This document shows positions 56,479 through 64,000 of a stretch of 64,000 bases of DNA, piece after piece. The notes under the pieces are model-generated. The model made no database searches. It had not been told where the DNA came from and saw nothing but the letters and a program-made list of their open reading frames with translations. The translations under genes and the position numbers were made by a program. Where the stretch lies: positions 1 to 64,000 of the forward strand of contig NZ_OBEL01000010.1 in NCBI RefSeq assembly GCF_900215605.1. The letters are read 5' to 3'. This DNA comes from Cohaesibacter gelatinilyticus. Lineage in GTDB: Bacteria > Pseudomonadota > Alphaproteobacteria > Rhizobiales > Cohaesibacteraceae. Positions within the stretch are counted from its first letter, which is position 1. Every line of letters begins with the position of its first letter.

Positions 56479-57139
56479 ATCCAGCCCCTCTGATGGTGCG
56501 AATTAATGAGGTTGGAAATGGTTTGTCGATCTTGGAACGAAGCCTGCTGACATGGGTTTCTACGATACTGGTTTCGGGATTGAAGTTGATGTTCCATACC
56601 CGCTCCAGCAGCATGGTTCGGGTGAGAACCCGCCCTCTATTTTGCATGAAGGCTTCCAGCAAACGAAACTCCTTGGCATTGAGATCGATTTTCTGATTGC
56701 CTCGTTGGCAGGTATGAGATAGCAGATCCAGCTCCAGATCCTCATAAGAGAGCTTGGTAACCTCGGGCTCTGTGGTCTGGCCTCCACGTCTTCCCAAGGC
56801 GACAATTCGTGCCAATAACTCGCTGGATGCAAACGGTTTGACGAGATAATCATCAGCTCCCGCTTCCAGTCCATCCACTCTGTCTTTCACTTCCCCCAAG
56901 GCTGTCAGCATCAGGGTGGGTGTTTTGATCTTTGCACTCCGCAAAGCCTTTATCAGTGATAAACCGTCCAGCCCGGGCACCATTCGATCCAGAACCAATA
57001 TGTCGTAATCTCTCGTAGTTGCTGCAAAGAGCGCATCCGGACCATTTTCAAACCAGTCCACGATATGTCCGGCTGCTTCCAGGCTCTGACAAATCCACTG
57101 ACTGATCTCACTATCATCTTCGAGAAAAAGAATACGCAT
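56462..57139 (-). CDS. OmpR-class response regulator
   Basis: From ATG 57139 the product has 225 residues: receiver with EDD, phospho-Asp in ILVLDRMVPG and DDYLVKPFAS, then a winged helix (LLEAFMQNRGRVLTRTMLLE; SIVETHVSRLRSKID). The frame is open to 57196. It lies between the PepSY-like gene (83-base gap with a hairpin) and the sensor kinase, and probably regulates the PepSY-like gene. Confidence 0.93.
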   Translation of the reverse strand: MRILFLEDDSEISQWICQSLEAAGHIVDWFENGPDALFAATTRDYDILVLDRMVPGLDGLSLIKALRSAKIKTPTLMLTALGEVKDRVDGLEAGADDYLVKPFASSELLARIVALGRRGGQTTEPEVTKLSYEDLELDLLSHTCQRGNQKIDLNAKEFRLLEAFMQNRGRVLTRTMLLERVWNINFNPETSIVETHVSRLRSKIDKPFPTSLIRTIRGAGYVFGS

Positions 57140-57167
57140 TTTAACGGGCGTCCATATAACATAGCTG

Positions 57168-57189
57168 GAAGGTGGCTTGGACCACCTTC
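57168..57189 (-). other. Hairpin between the PepSY-like gene and the response regulator
   Basis: Read leftward, GAAGGTGG pairs with CCACCTTC around six bases. No T run follows. An adjoining TCTCAA/TTGAGA repeat at 57188-57201 overlaps it slightly. It may process or attenuate the transcript so that the secreted protein is made in excess of the regulator. Confidence 0.5.
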
Positions 57190-57222
57190 TCAACATTGAG
57201 AGACTTTATATACAGTCCGATA

Positions 57223-57600
57223 TCACTTCATCTTGCAATCATCATGGTCATCTTCGTGATGTTCTTCATTGTTATGGCCCAGCTCTTCCATTAGATTCCG
57301 CAAGGCTTCCGGTGAGTTGGCAGATGCGTTGGCTGTGGCGATTATGGTGCCATTAGTGCCATCAATTTGCATGAGGGTATGGGACGTCTCAGACGCCAGT
57401 TCTGCTACATATATTGTTGTATTGTCGATATGATCCAGCTCCAAAGCCACAAGATCTCCATGCTTGCTGCTGGTCGCGATCTCCATTGCTTTGGCAAATG
57501 AGAGCGAAGGTTTGATCAGATCCTCAGTGGACTGAGATGCTGCGAATGACATACCAGTGGTGATGATAATGGCCGCGATGGTGACAGTGATGGTTTTCAT
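57223..57600 (-). CDS. Secreted PepSY-like protein with His/Asp/Glu-rich tail
   Basis: The 125-residue product has AAGGA before its ATG and a signal peptide ending SFA (about residue 20). The body (SLSFAKAMEIATSSKHGDLVALELDH, about 33-58, then LMQIDGTNGTIIATANAS) matches the PepSY pattern. The C-terminus (about 108-125) is rich in His, Asp and Glu with one Cys, ending HHEDDHDDCKMK, which looks like a metal-binding tail. It lies before a two-component system that probably senses the same signal. The function is inferred from context. Confidence 0.78.
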   Translation of the reverse strand: MKTITVTIAAIIITTGMSFAASQSTEDLIKPSLSFAKAMEIATSSKHGDLVALELDHIDNTTIYVAELASETSHTLMQIDGTNGTIIATANASANSPEALRNLMEELGHNNEEHHEDDHDDCKMK

Positions 57601-57673
57601 GGGGTGTCCTTTTCAAATCTATCTCTGTTGCAAGCACGTCGATTGCTTGTGAGGCGAAATTAGAAACGGAAAC

Positions 57674-57710
57674 TTACAGGCACTCCGGCGCCAGTTTACA
57701 ATTTTGTAAA
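57674..57710 (-). promoter_or_regulatory. Candidate response-regulator site before the PepSY-like gene
   Basis: The inverted repeat TTTACAATTTTGTAAA (57695-57710) and a related half-site TTACAG (57674-57679), 22 bp away, lie about 75-110 bases upstream of the PepSY-like ATG. Spacing by two helical turns fits an OmpR-class regulator, but no specific consensus is claimed. Confidence 0.45.
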
Positions 57711-57783
57711 GTGGATAATCTGCTTTGGAAGTTATATAAAAAGAGCCAGATGGAAGACATCACTATCGAGGTTTCCAAATAGT

Positions 57784-58446
57784 TTATGCAGGAATAGTGG
57801 TCTTCTTCAGATTGGCCATGAGATAATGGAACTTCTCACCCTGAACCGCGACGTGATCTCGCAATTCATTGGCTGCAAGATCAGACTCGTTGTTGGACAG
57901 AGCTTCAACAATTGCTTTGTGTTCTGCCATGGATTGCTCCATACGGCCTCGCAAACGCAATTGCAGGCGACGGAAGGGTTTCAGTCGCTTGTGGAGTCGC
58001 CTTGCTTCCTGTTCTAGAAAGCTGTTCCCGGATTCGCGATAGATAATATTGTGGAATTTTTCATTCTCGAGATAATAGCCATCCGTGTCATCCGTATCCA
58101 CTGCTGCCTGACAATTCCTGTTGGCTTCCTTCAGCTCATTGATCGCGTCTTCTGATATCCGTTTGGCGGCCAAACGTCCACAAACGGCTTCCAGCTCTGC
58201 CATGACCTCGAACATTTCCATGAGTTCCAGTGGACCAGGCTGGCAAACAAAGGCGCCACGACGTGGTATGAGCTTTACAAGTCCGGAAAGAGCAAGTCTT
58301 TGAATTGCTTCTCGAAGTGGGGTTCGTGAAACCTTGAATCTCTCTGCAAGTCGAACTTCGTCCAACCGATCTCCATCGGCAAATGTACCGTTGAAAATCA
58401 GCTCTTCCAATTCTTGAGCGATGCTATCTGCGCGGCGTTTCTCCAT
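57784..58446 (-). CDS. matR: GntR-family (FCD-type) regulator of malonate genes, MatR-like
   Basis: The 220-residue protein has an N-terminal GntR winged helix (RLAERFKVSRTPLREAIQRL) and a C-terminal FCD all-helical ligand domain with the metal-binding His (about 85-210). It is divergent from the malonate TRAP operon, as matR is from mat genes in rhizobia. The inverted repeat TTGTATACAA in the shared 128-base region is its likely site. Confidence 0.88.
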   Translation of the reverse strand: MEKRRADSIAQELEELIFNGTFADGDRLDEVRLAERFKVSRTPLREAIQRLALSGLVKLIPRRGAFVCQPGPLELMEMFEVMAELEAVCGRLAAKRISEDAINELKEANRNCQAAVDTDDTDGYYLENEKFHNIIYRESGNSFLEQEARRLHKRLKPFRRLQLRLRGRMEQSMAEHKAIVEALSNNESDLAANELRDHVAVQGEKFHYLMANLKKTTIPA

Positions 58447-58467
58447 GCCCTTGTTTTAAACGCATGC

Positions 58468-58502
58468 TTGACAAAACGCAATAAACGAGTTTTTGTATAC
58501 AA
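58468..58502. promoter_or_regulatory. MatR-type operator and TTGACA element
   Basis: TTGACA at 58468-58473 is a good -35 for the rightward operon. The perfect palindrome TTGTATACAA (58493-58502) sits where the -10 should be. The extended form read leftward, TCTTGTATACAAAA, resembles the rhizobial MatR site TCTTGTA/TACACGA as I recall it. Confidence 0.65.
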
Positions 58503-58574
58503 GAATTAAATTTAAAAATACAAAAATCAATCACTCTATCATTTCAGTTAAACGACCGACTTAGGGAGGAAACT

Positions 58575-59561
58575 ATGAAGTCGATTTTGAAATCAGCAGT
58601 GGGGGCCGCTGCTCTCATAGCTATTGCCAGTGTGGCCAATGCCGCCGAGTTGCGGTTGTCGCATCAATGGTCAAGCAAGGATGTAAGGCACAAGGTAGCT
58701 CAGATCGTTGCGGATGAAGTCGCAGCCGCCAATGTGGATCTGAAAATCAAGATTTTCGGATCAAAATCTCTCTTCAAGCCACGAGAGCAATATCGCCCGC
58801 TCAGTCGCGGGTTTCTTGATATGTCCGTTCTGCCACTCAGTTATGCTGGCGGACAGCGTCCGCAATATAATCTGACATTGATGCCAGGTCTGGTGAAAAA
58901 CCATGATCATGCCGCCCGTTTGAGTGAATCGCCGTTCATGAAAGACCTGGAAAAGATCATGGCAGAAGATGACGTCATGGTTCTGGTCCATGGTTATCTG
59001 GCCGGCGGCTTTGTTGGCAAGGACAAATGCATTACCAAGCCTGAAGATGTGAAGGGTCTGCAAACTCGTGCTGCGGGCAAATCCTTTGAACAAATGCTGG
59101 CCGGAGCAGGGGCATCCATTGCTTCCATGGCGTCTTCCGAGATCTATAATGCCATGCAGACCGGTGTTTTGAATGCCGCCAACACGTCATCTTCGTCATT
59201 TGTATCCTATCGCATCTATGAGCAGGTCAAATGCTATACTCCAGCGTCCGATCTGGCGCTCTGGTTCATGTATCAGCCATTGTTGATGAACAAGACGAGC
59301 TTTGAAAAGCTGAACGAAGATCAGCAAAAGGCTTTGCTTGCTGCTTCCAAGAAGGCACAGGCCTATTATCTGGAAGAGGCCAAAAAACAGGATGCAGCAT
59401 CCGAAAAAGTCTTCCGCGATGCTGGTGTTGAAATTGCCAAAATGAGTCAGGCTGATTTTGATGCCTGGCGTGAACTGGCGAAGAAAACCTCCTACAAGGC
59501 TTTCGTAGACGAGGTCTCGGATGGTCAGCAATTGCTGGATAAGGCTCTTGCCGTTGAGTAA
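58575..59561 (+). CDS. TRAP transporter substrate-binding protein, malonate (MatP-like)
   Basis: The 328-residue protein has a signal peptide ending SVANA and the DctP fold. The segments LRLSHQWSSKDVRHKVAQI and GLQTRAAGKSFEQMLAGAGA contain the arginine that holds a carboxylate in TRAP ligands. AGGGAGGA precedes its ATG. It delivers the substrate, here inferred to be malonate from the decarboxylase and synthetase downstream, to the DctQM-type membrane subunits. Confidence 0.92.
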   Translation: MKSILKSAVGAAALIAIASVANAAELRLSHQWSSKDVRHKVAQIVADEVAAANVDLKIKIFGSKSLFKPREQYRPLSRGFLDMSVLPLSYAGGQRPQYNLTLMPGLVKNHDHAARLSESPFMKDLEKIMAEDDVMVLVHGYLAGGFVGKDKCITKPEDVKGLQTRAAGKSFEQMLAGAGASIASMASSEIYNAMQTGVLNAANTSSSSFVSYRIYEQVKCYTPASDLALWFMYQPLLMNKTSFEKLNEDQQKALLAASKKAQAYYLEEAKKQDAASEKVFRDAGVEIAKMSQADFDAWRELAKKTSYKAFVDEVSDGQQLLDKALAVE

Positions 59562-59629
59562 GATATTCGGGGCGACTTTCAGTCGCCCCAACGTCCTTCC
59601 GAAATCAGAAGCACTCTCAGGAGGAGACC

Positions 59630-60178
59630 ATGGCTGGGCATAGCTCCGCTGTTGCAGCTCATTCCGGCAATAATGCCTTTTTGAAAATTGTAGAGAGACT
59701 ATCCACCTTGGCAGGATGGGCCTCTGCAGCCATGATTGTCATTGCCGTTGCGATCACCTGCCAAATGATTGTCGTTCGTTTTGTTCTCAATGGATCAACC
59801 GTCTGGCAGACAGAGGCAGTTATCTATCTGGTCATTGCCTCAACGCTCATTGGCCTGCCTTATGTTCAGCGTTTGAGAGGGCATGTCAATGTCGATCTGA
59901 TCCCGATTTCCCTATCGCCCGGACCCCGTTTCATATTGGCAATATTGACATTGTTTCTTTCCATTCTCATCGTGCTTGTGATGGTTTTCTATGGTTGGGA
60001 ATATTGGGCAGTTGCATGGGACCGTGGCTGGCGTTCCGATACAGTCTGGGGGGTTCGGCTCTGGATACCTTATCTGGCAATTCCCGTTGGTTTCACGCTT
60101 CTTCTGCTGCAACTGATTGCAGATTTCGTAGCGCTCATCCTCTGCATAGATAAACCATTTGGATTGGAGGACGTTTGA
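59630..60178 (+). CDS. TRAP transporter small membrane subunit (MatQ-like)
   Basis: The 182-residue protein has four transmembrane helices (ASAAMIVIAVAITCQMIVVRF near the first) and the DctQ segment STVWQTEAVIYLVIASTLIG. It bridges the binding protein and the large permease. AGGAGGAGACC precedes the ATG. It overlaps the dctM-type gene by one base. Confidence 0.92.
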   Translation: MAGHSSAVAAHSGNNAFLKIVERLSTLAGWASAAMIVIAVAITCQMIVVRFVLNGSTVWQTEAVIYLVIASTLIGLPYVQRLRGHVNVDLIPISLSPGPRFILAILTLFLSILIVLVMVFYGWEYWAVAWDRGWRSDTVWGVRLWIPYLAIPVGFTLLLLQLIADFVALILCIDKPFGLEDV

Positions 60179-61494
60179 TGGACCCGCTATTCCTCGGAGG
60201 TCTGGTTGCCATTGCAACCATCCTCGTGCTGTTTTCGGGCGTATCAGTGGCACTTGGGCTCCTCATTGTGTCTGCTGGTTTTCTTCTGACCTTTGATGGT
60301 TTCCGGTCATTGGAGCTCATGCCGGAAATCCTGTTTGGTAAACTGGATAATTTTGCACTTCTGTCCATTCCCATGTTCATCATCATGGGGTCATCCATTG
60401 CATCGACCCGAGCCGGAGCTGATCTCTATGAAGCGCTGGAGCGCTGGTTGACCCGCGTACCCGGCGGTCTGGTTGTGTCTAACCTTGGTGCCTGCGCGCT
60501 CTTTGCGGCCATGTCGGGGTCATCACCTGCGACCTGCGCAGCCATCGGTAAGATGGGTATCCCGGAAATGCGTAAGCGCGGCTATCCTGACGGCGTAGCG
60601 GCAGGATCCATTGCTGCTGGTGGAACACTTGGTATCCTCATTCCGCCATCTGTCACCATGATTGTCTATGGTATTGCAACCGAGACCTCCATTGGCCGTC
60701 TGTTTTTGGCGGGTGTTGTGCCTGGTTTGTTGCTGGTTGGCCTCTTCATGGTCTGGTCACTCTATTCAACCTGGCGCTCTGGTGATGCGTCCAGACTGAG
60801 CGCCGGTAGCTATACATGGGCACAGCGTTTCGAAATTCTGCCACGCGTAGTGCCTTTTCTGCTCATCATCCTGGGGGTGCTCTACGCCATGTATGGCGGC
60901 ATTGCAACGCCGTCGGAAACTGCCGCTGTCGGTGCCTTGATGTGCCTATTGGTCGCCATGATCATCTACAAACTCTGGCATCCATCCAAGATCTGGATCG
61001 TGCTTCGAGACAGCACCAAAGAAAGCGTGATGATCCTGTTCATCATTGCTGCTGCCGGTGTCTTCTCTTATATGCTTTCATCGTTGTTCATCACGCAGTC
61101 AATTGCAGAATGGATCGGTACGCTGGATGTCAATCGCTGGGTACTGATGGGGGCGGTCAACATTTTTCTTTTGATTGCTGGTTTCTTCCTGCCGCCAGTT
61201 GCAGTGATCTTGATGGCTGCGCCGATCCTGCTCCCAATTATCACGACCGCCGGGTTTGATCCTATCTGGTTTGCCGTTGTGCTGACCATCAATATGGAAA
61301 TCGGCTTGATTTCCCCGCCAGTTGGACTGAACCTCTATGTGATCAACGGCATTGCTCCGGATATCTCGCTCAAGACCATTCTGACCGGCTCTCTGCCGTT
61401 TGTTGCCTGCATGGTTTTGGCGATCATTCTGTTGTGTCTGTTTCCAAGCTTGGCGACCTGGCTTCCTGATATTGTGATGGGGAAAGCAATATGA
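60178..61494 (+). CDS. TRAP transporter large permease subunit (MatM-like)
   Basis: The 438-residue permease has about 12 helices and DctM signatures (MSGSSPATCAAIGKMGIPEM; AAGGTLGILIPPSVTMIVYG; GGIATPSETAAVGALMCL; GLISPPVGLNLYVINGIAP). ATG 60178 follows GGAGG; an in-frame TTG is three bases earlier. It translocates the substrate with Na+ or H+. It overlaps the decarboxylase gene by four bases (ATGA). Confidence 0.94.
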   Translation: MDPLFLGGLVAIATILVLFSGVSVALGLLIVSAGFLLTFDGFRSLELMPEILFGKLDNFALLSIPMFIIMGSSIASTRAGADLYEALERWLTRVPGGLVVSNLGACALFAAMSGSSPATCAAIGKMGIPEMRKRGYPDGVAAGSIAAGGTLGILIPPSVTMIVYGIATETSIGRLFLAGVVPGLLLVGLFMVWSLYSTWRSGDASRLSAGSYTWAQRFEILPRVVPFLLIILGVLYAMYGGIATPSETAAVGALMCLLVAMIIYKLWHPSKIWIVLRDSTKESVMILFIIAAAGVFSYMLSSLFITQSIAEWIGTLDVNRWVLMGAVNIFLLIAGFFLPPVAVILMAAPILLPIITTAGFDPIWFAVVLTINMEIGLISPPVGLNLYVINGIAPDISLKTILTGSLPFVACMVLAIILLCLFPSLATWLPDIVMGKAI

Positions 61495-62759
61495 CTTTGC
61501 TTGCCGACCTTCTGTCTTCAGTTTTTGAGCGACGTTTCAAGACATCATCTCTCCTCAAGAGAGATGGTCGCTCGCTCGACGAGTTGGCGAATGACCTGAT
61601 AAGTGCGTCAGGAGAAATGTCCGGTCTATCATTGGGGCAGGAGATTCTGACGCGCTTCCAGCAGTTGGAAGATGAGGAGAAGCTCGCCTTCTTCCATCAT
61701 CTGGCTACCTCGATGAATATTGATCCTGAAACGGTCCGAAATACTCTGGATGCATATGAGCAAGAGCCTTCTCAAAAGACCTATCGTGCTTTCATGCATG
61801 CCTCGGAACCAGATCGCCAGGAACTGATCAGACGCTTGAACCGTCTCCCCGGTGCAACAGAAGATTTGGTTCGAATGAGAGCGGATTTGCTGCGGCTTGG
61901 TCGCAAGGACCCGGAACTCAAGGCGCTGGATCTGGATTTCCAACACTTGTTTCAGTCCTGGTTCAATCGTGGCTTTCTGGTTTTGCGTCCAATCAGTTGG
62001 GAAAGTCCAGCCCATATTCTGGAAAAAATAATTGCCTATGAAGCGGTCCACGCCATCGATAGCTGGGATGACCTGCGGCGCAGACTGGAACCGGCAGATC
62101 GACGCTGTTTTGCCTTCTTCCATCCATCCATGCCGGATGAACCCCTGATCTTCGTTGAGGTGGCACTGACCAAAGGCGTTCCGAGTTCCATTCAGGCATT
62201 GCTGCGTGAGGATAGGGAAGCTCTGGCTGAGGAAGAAGCTGACACCGCGGTATTCTATTCCATCTCCAATTGTCAGGCAGGTTTGGCGAGTATCTCATTC
62301 GGCAATTCGTTGATCAAACAGGTGGTTTCCGATCTCTCCATGGAATTGGGAACCTTGAAAACATTTGTGACGCTCTCACCAATTCCCGGGCTCACTCGTT
62401 GGTTGGCCGAGGCTGGGCTGGAGGTCAGAAGTGGCACCGATGACTCTGATCAGATCCGTTCTCTGGCTGCCTATTACCTTCTCAATGCCAAGCGCTTCAA
62501 TGGATTGCCTTTTGATCCAGTAGCGCGGTTCCATCTGGGCAATGGGGCTATCGTTCATGCGGTTCACGCAGAGGCGGATACCTCTGAAAAGGGAAAGTCC
62601 CAGTCATTGGGTGCAATGGTCAATTATCTCTATGATTTGAAGTCGGTTTCACAAAATCACGAAGCCTTTGCCACCAAGGCGGAAGTGATCTCCTCAGGTG
62701 ACGTCAAATCTCTCGCAAGCAATGCTGCAAAAGCAAAAAATTCAGGAAAGGCAGTATGA
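61491..62759 (+). CDS. matA: Malonyl-CoA decarboxylase
   Basis: The 422-residue enzyme decarboxylates malonyl-CoA to acetyl-CoA. The diagnostic blocks are FYSISNCQAGLASISFGN, ELGTLKTFVTLSPIPGLTRW and FHLGNGAIVHAVHAEAD, with the catalytic Ser and His in the last two blocks. It shares four bases with the permease gene and four with the synthetase gene, so the three are tightly coupled. Confidence 0.94.
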   Translation: MTLLADLLSSVFERRFKTSSLLKRDGRSLDELANDLISASGEMSGLSLGQEILTRFQQLEDEEKLAFFHHLATSMNIDPETVRNTLDAYEQEPSQKTYRAFMHASEPDRQELIRRLNRLPGATEDLVRMRADLLRLGRKDPELKALDLDFQHLFQSWFNRGFLVLRPISWESPAHILEKIIAYEAVHAIDSWDDLRRRLEPADRRCFAFFHPSMPDEPLIFVEVALTKGVPSSIQALLREDREALAEEEADTAVFYSISNCQAGLASISFGNSLIKQVVSDLSMELGTLKTFVTLSPIPGLTRWLAEAGLEVRSGTDDSDQIRSLAAYYLLNAKRFNGLPFDPVARFHLGNGAIVHAVHAEADTSEKGKSQSLGAMVNYLYDLKSVSQNHEAFATKAEVISSGDVKSLASNAAKAKNSGKAV

Positions 62760-64000
62760 TGACAAACCCGCTTTATGACAGATTGTTCGGAATTCATGCA
62801 TCCAGCACAACGCCTTTTTTATATCTGCAAGACGGCAAGACACTCACCCATATGGATTTTCTGGCCGTCGCGGCGCAAATGGCCAATGCGATGGTTCAGA
62901 CAGGCTTGATGCCGGGAGATCGCGTGGCTGTTCAGATTCAGAAATCGCCTGAGGCACTCGCGCTTTATGCAGCCTGCGTGCAGGCAGGATTGGTGTTTCT
63001 TCCGCTCAATACCGCCTACACGGTCGATGAACTGTCCTATTTTATCCAGAATAGTGGCGCGTCTCTTGTTGTTTGCGATGAAAGAAGTGAAGAAGAGCTG
63101 CTGCCTGTCACACGCTCACTCGGCGCCAAATTACAAACTCTGAATGCTGATGGTAGCGGTACCTTGATGGATCAGGCACACGGCATGCCGAATGCCTTTG
63201 TCACCGTTGATCGCAAGGACGATGATCTGGCAGCTTTCCTCTATACATCCGGCACGACAGGCCGATCCAAAGGGGCCATGTTGACCCAGGCCAATCTGTT
63301 GTCCAATGCAGAAACGCTGGTCGATTATTGGCGATTCACGGACAAGGATGTGTTGTTGCATGCTTTGCCGATCTTCCATACGCACGGCCTCTTCGTTGCT
63401 ACGAATGTAACTCTGGCAGCAGGCGGTAGCATGGTATTTCTTCCCAAATTTGATCTCGATGTCATTTTAGAGAAGATGCCTCTCGCCACATCCATGATGG
63501 GTGTGCCAACTTTCTATACCCGTTTGCTTGGAGATAACCGGTTCACACATGACCTCGCTTCTCATATGAGGCTCTTTATTTCTGGCAGTGCGCCCTTGTT
63601 GGCAGAAACCCATACGCAATTCGAGAACCTGACCGGACACCGAATTCTTGAGCGCTATGGTATGACCGAAACCAATATGAATACATCCAATCCTTATGAT
63701 GGGGGCCGCCGGGCAGGAACAGTGGGTTTCCCGCTTCCTGGTGTCGAGTTGAAAATAACCGACCCTGAAAGTGGAGATCTGCTGCCTGCTGGCGAAGTCG
63801 GTCAAATCGAGGTGCGTGGCCCCAATGTCTTCAAAGGCTATTGGCAAATGCCCGAGAAGACAGCAGCAGAGCTGCGCGAAGATGGTTTCTTTATCACGGG
63901 AGATTTGGGCAAGATTGATGAAGACGGTTATGTCCATATTGTCGGGCGAAACAAGGATCTGATTATTTCTGGTGGATACAATATCTATCCCAAAGAGATC
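62756..64000 (+). CDS. matB: Malonyl-CoA synthetase (partial, cut by window end)
   Basis: The frame is open from ATG 62756 to the window end (415 codons) with no stop; about 500 residues is usual. It overlaps matA by four bases (ATGA). The AMP-binding signature is YTSGTTGRSKGAML near residues 163-176, and GYNIYPKE-type motif A10 follows near the end. It activates malonate to malonyl-CoA, which MatA then decarboxylates, so the operon turns imported malonate into acetyl-CoA. Confidence 0.94.
   Translation, partial: MMTNPLYDRLFGIHASSTTPFLYLQDGKTLTHMDFLAVAAQMANAMVQTGLMPGDRVAVQIQKSPEALALYAACVQAGLVFLPLNTAYTVDELSYFIQNSGASLVVCDERSEEELLPVTRSLGAKLQTLNADGSGTLMDQAHGMPNAFVTVDRKDDDLAAFLYTSGTTGRSKGAMLTQANLLSNAETLVDYWRFTDKDVLLHALPIFHTHGLFVATNVTLAAGGSMVFLPKFDLDVILEKMPLATSMMGVPTFYTRLLGDNRFTHDLASHMRLFISGSAPLLAETHTQFENLTGHRILERYGMTETNMNTSNPYDGGRRAGTVGFPLPGVELKITDPESGDLLPAGEVGQIEVRGPNVFKGYWQMPEKTAAELREDGFFITGDLGKIDEDGYVHIVGRNKDLIISGGYNIYPKEI

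Overview
The window looks like chromosomal DNA of an alphaproteobacterium of the order Hyphomicrobiales (Rhizobiales), probably a marine lineage of the Cohaesibacter/Pseudovibrio/Stappia type. This is inferred from gene content and order: an SRP RNA-dnaX-ybaB-recR block, def-fmt-truA near dapE/dapD, a SAM-II riboswitch before metZ, a double-length dCTP deaminase, a DnaX without zinc cysteines, and a malonate TRAP operon of the rhizobial matPQMAB type. I see no rRNA, insertion sequence, prophage or CRISPR array. One tRNA (Gly, CCC) and the 4.5S SRP RNA are present.

Layout. 0-9 kb: monomeric isocitrate dehydrogenase, soxR with a canonical SoxR-type promoter pointing away from it, a small secreted protein, a Pit phosphate transporter, a Tat-exported metallo-beta-lactamase-fold protein, and a GNAT/NudC/HIT group. 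9-12.5 kb: ffs, dnaX, ybaB, recR. 12.5-17 kb: flippase plus glycosyltransferase, a META-domain protein, rmuC. 17-28 kb: def, fmt, truA, two membrane proteins, dapE and dapD. dapE and dapD are separated by about 4.5 kb of accessory genes: a DMT exporter, a MerR/NTF2-like/CMD operon with its own MerR-type promoter, a GlxA-type regulator and a second MBL hydrolase. 28-33 kb: a LysE exporter, a PAS plus chemoreceptor pair that together resemble a split Aer, a long AT-rich gap and an L,D-transpeptidase.

33-42.5 kb is one leftward phosphate block: trkH, phoR, [Pho box] pstS, pstC, pstA, pstB, phoU, phoB. A hairpin lies between pstS and pstC. 42.5-50.5 kb: apaG, a CDP-alcohol phosphatidyltransferase with a papain-like partner, a VOC protein, metZ under a SAM-II riboswitch with its own terminator, a DMT exporter divergent from a MocR regulator, dCTP deaminase and a YigZ/IMPACT protein. 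50.5-57.6 kb: two tandem FemAB/CelD-like acetyltransferase paralogues, a GST, a bacterial voltage-gated sodium channel, tRNA-Gly, and a two-component system next to a secreted PepSY-like protein with a metal-ligand-rich tail.

57.8-64 kb is a malonate uptake and activation operon: a divergent GntR repressor, TRAP subunits P, Q and M, malonyl-CoA decarboxylase and malonyl-CoA synthetase. The last gene is cut by the window end. The least explained items are the SoxR-type promoter without an obvious target gene, the PepSY/two-component module, the MerR/NTF2/CMD operon and several structured intergenic segments.
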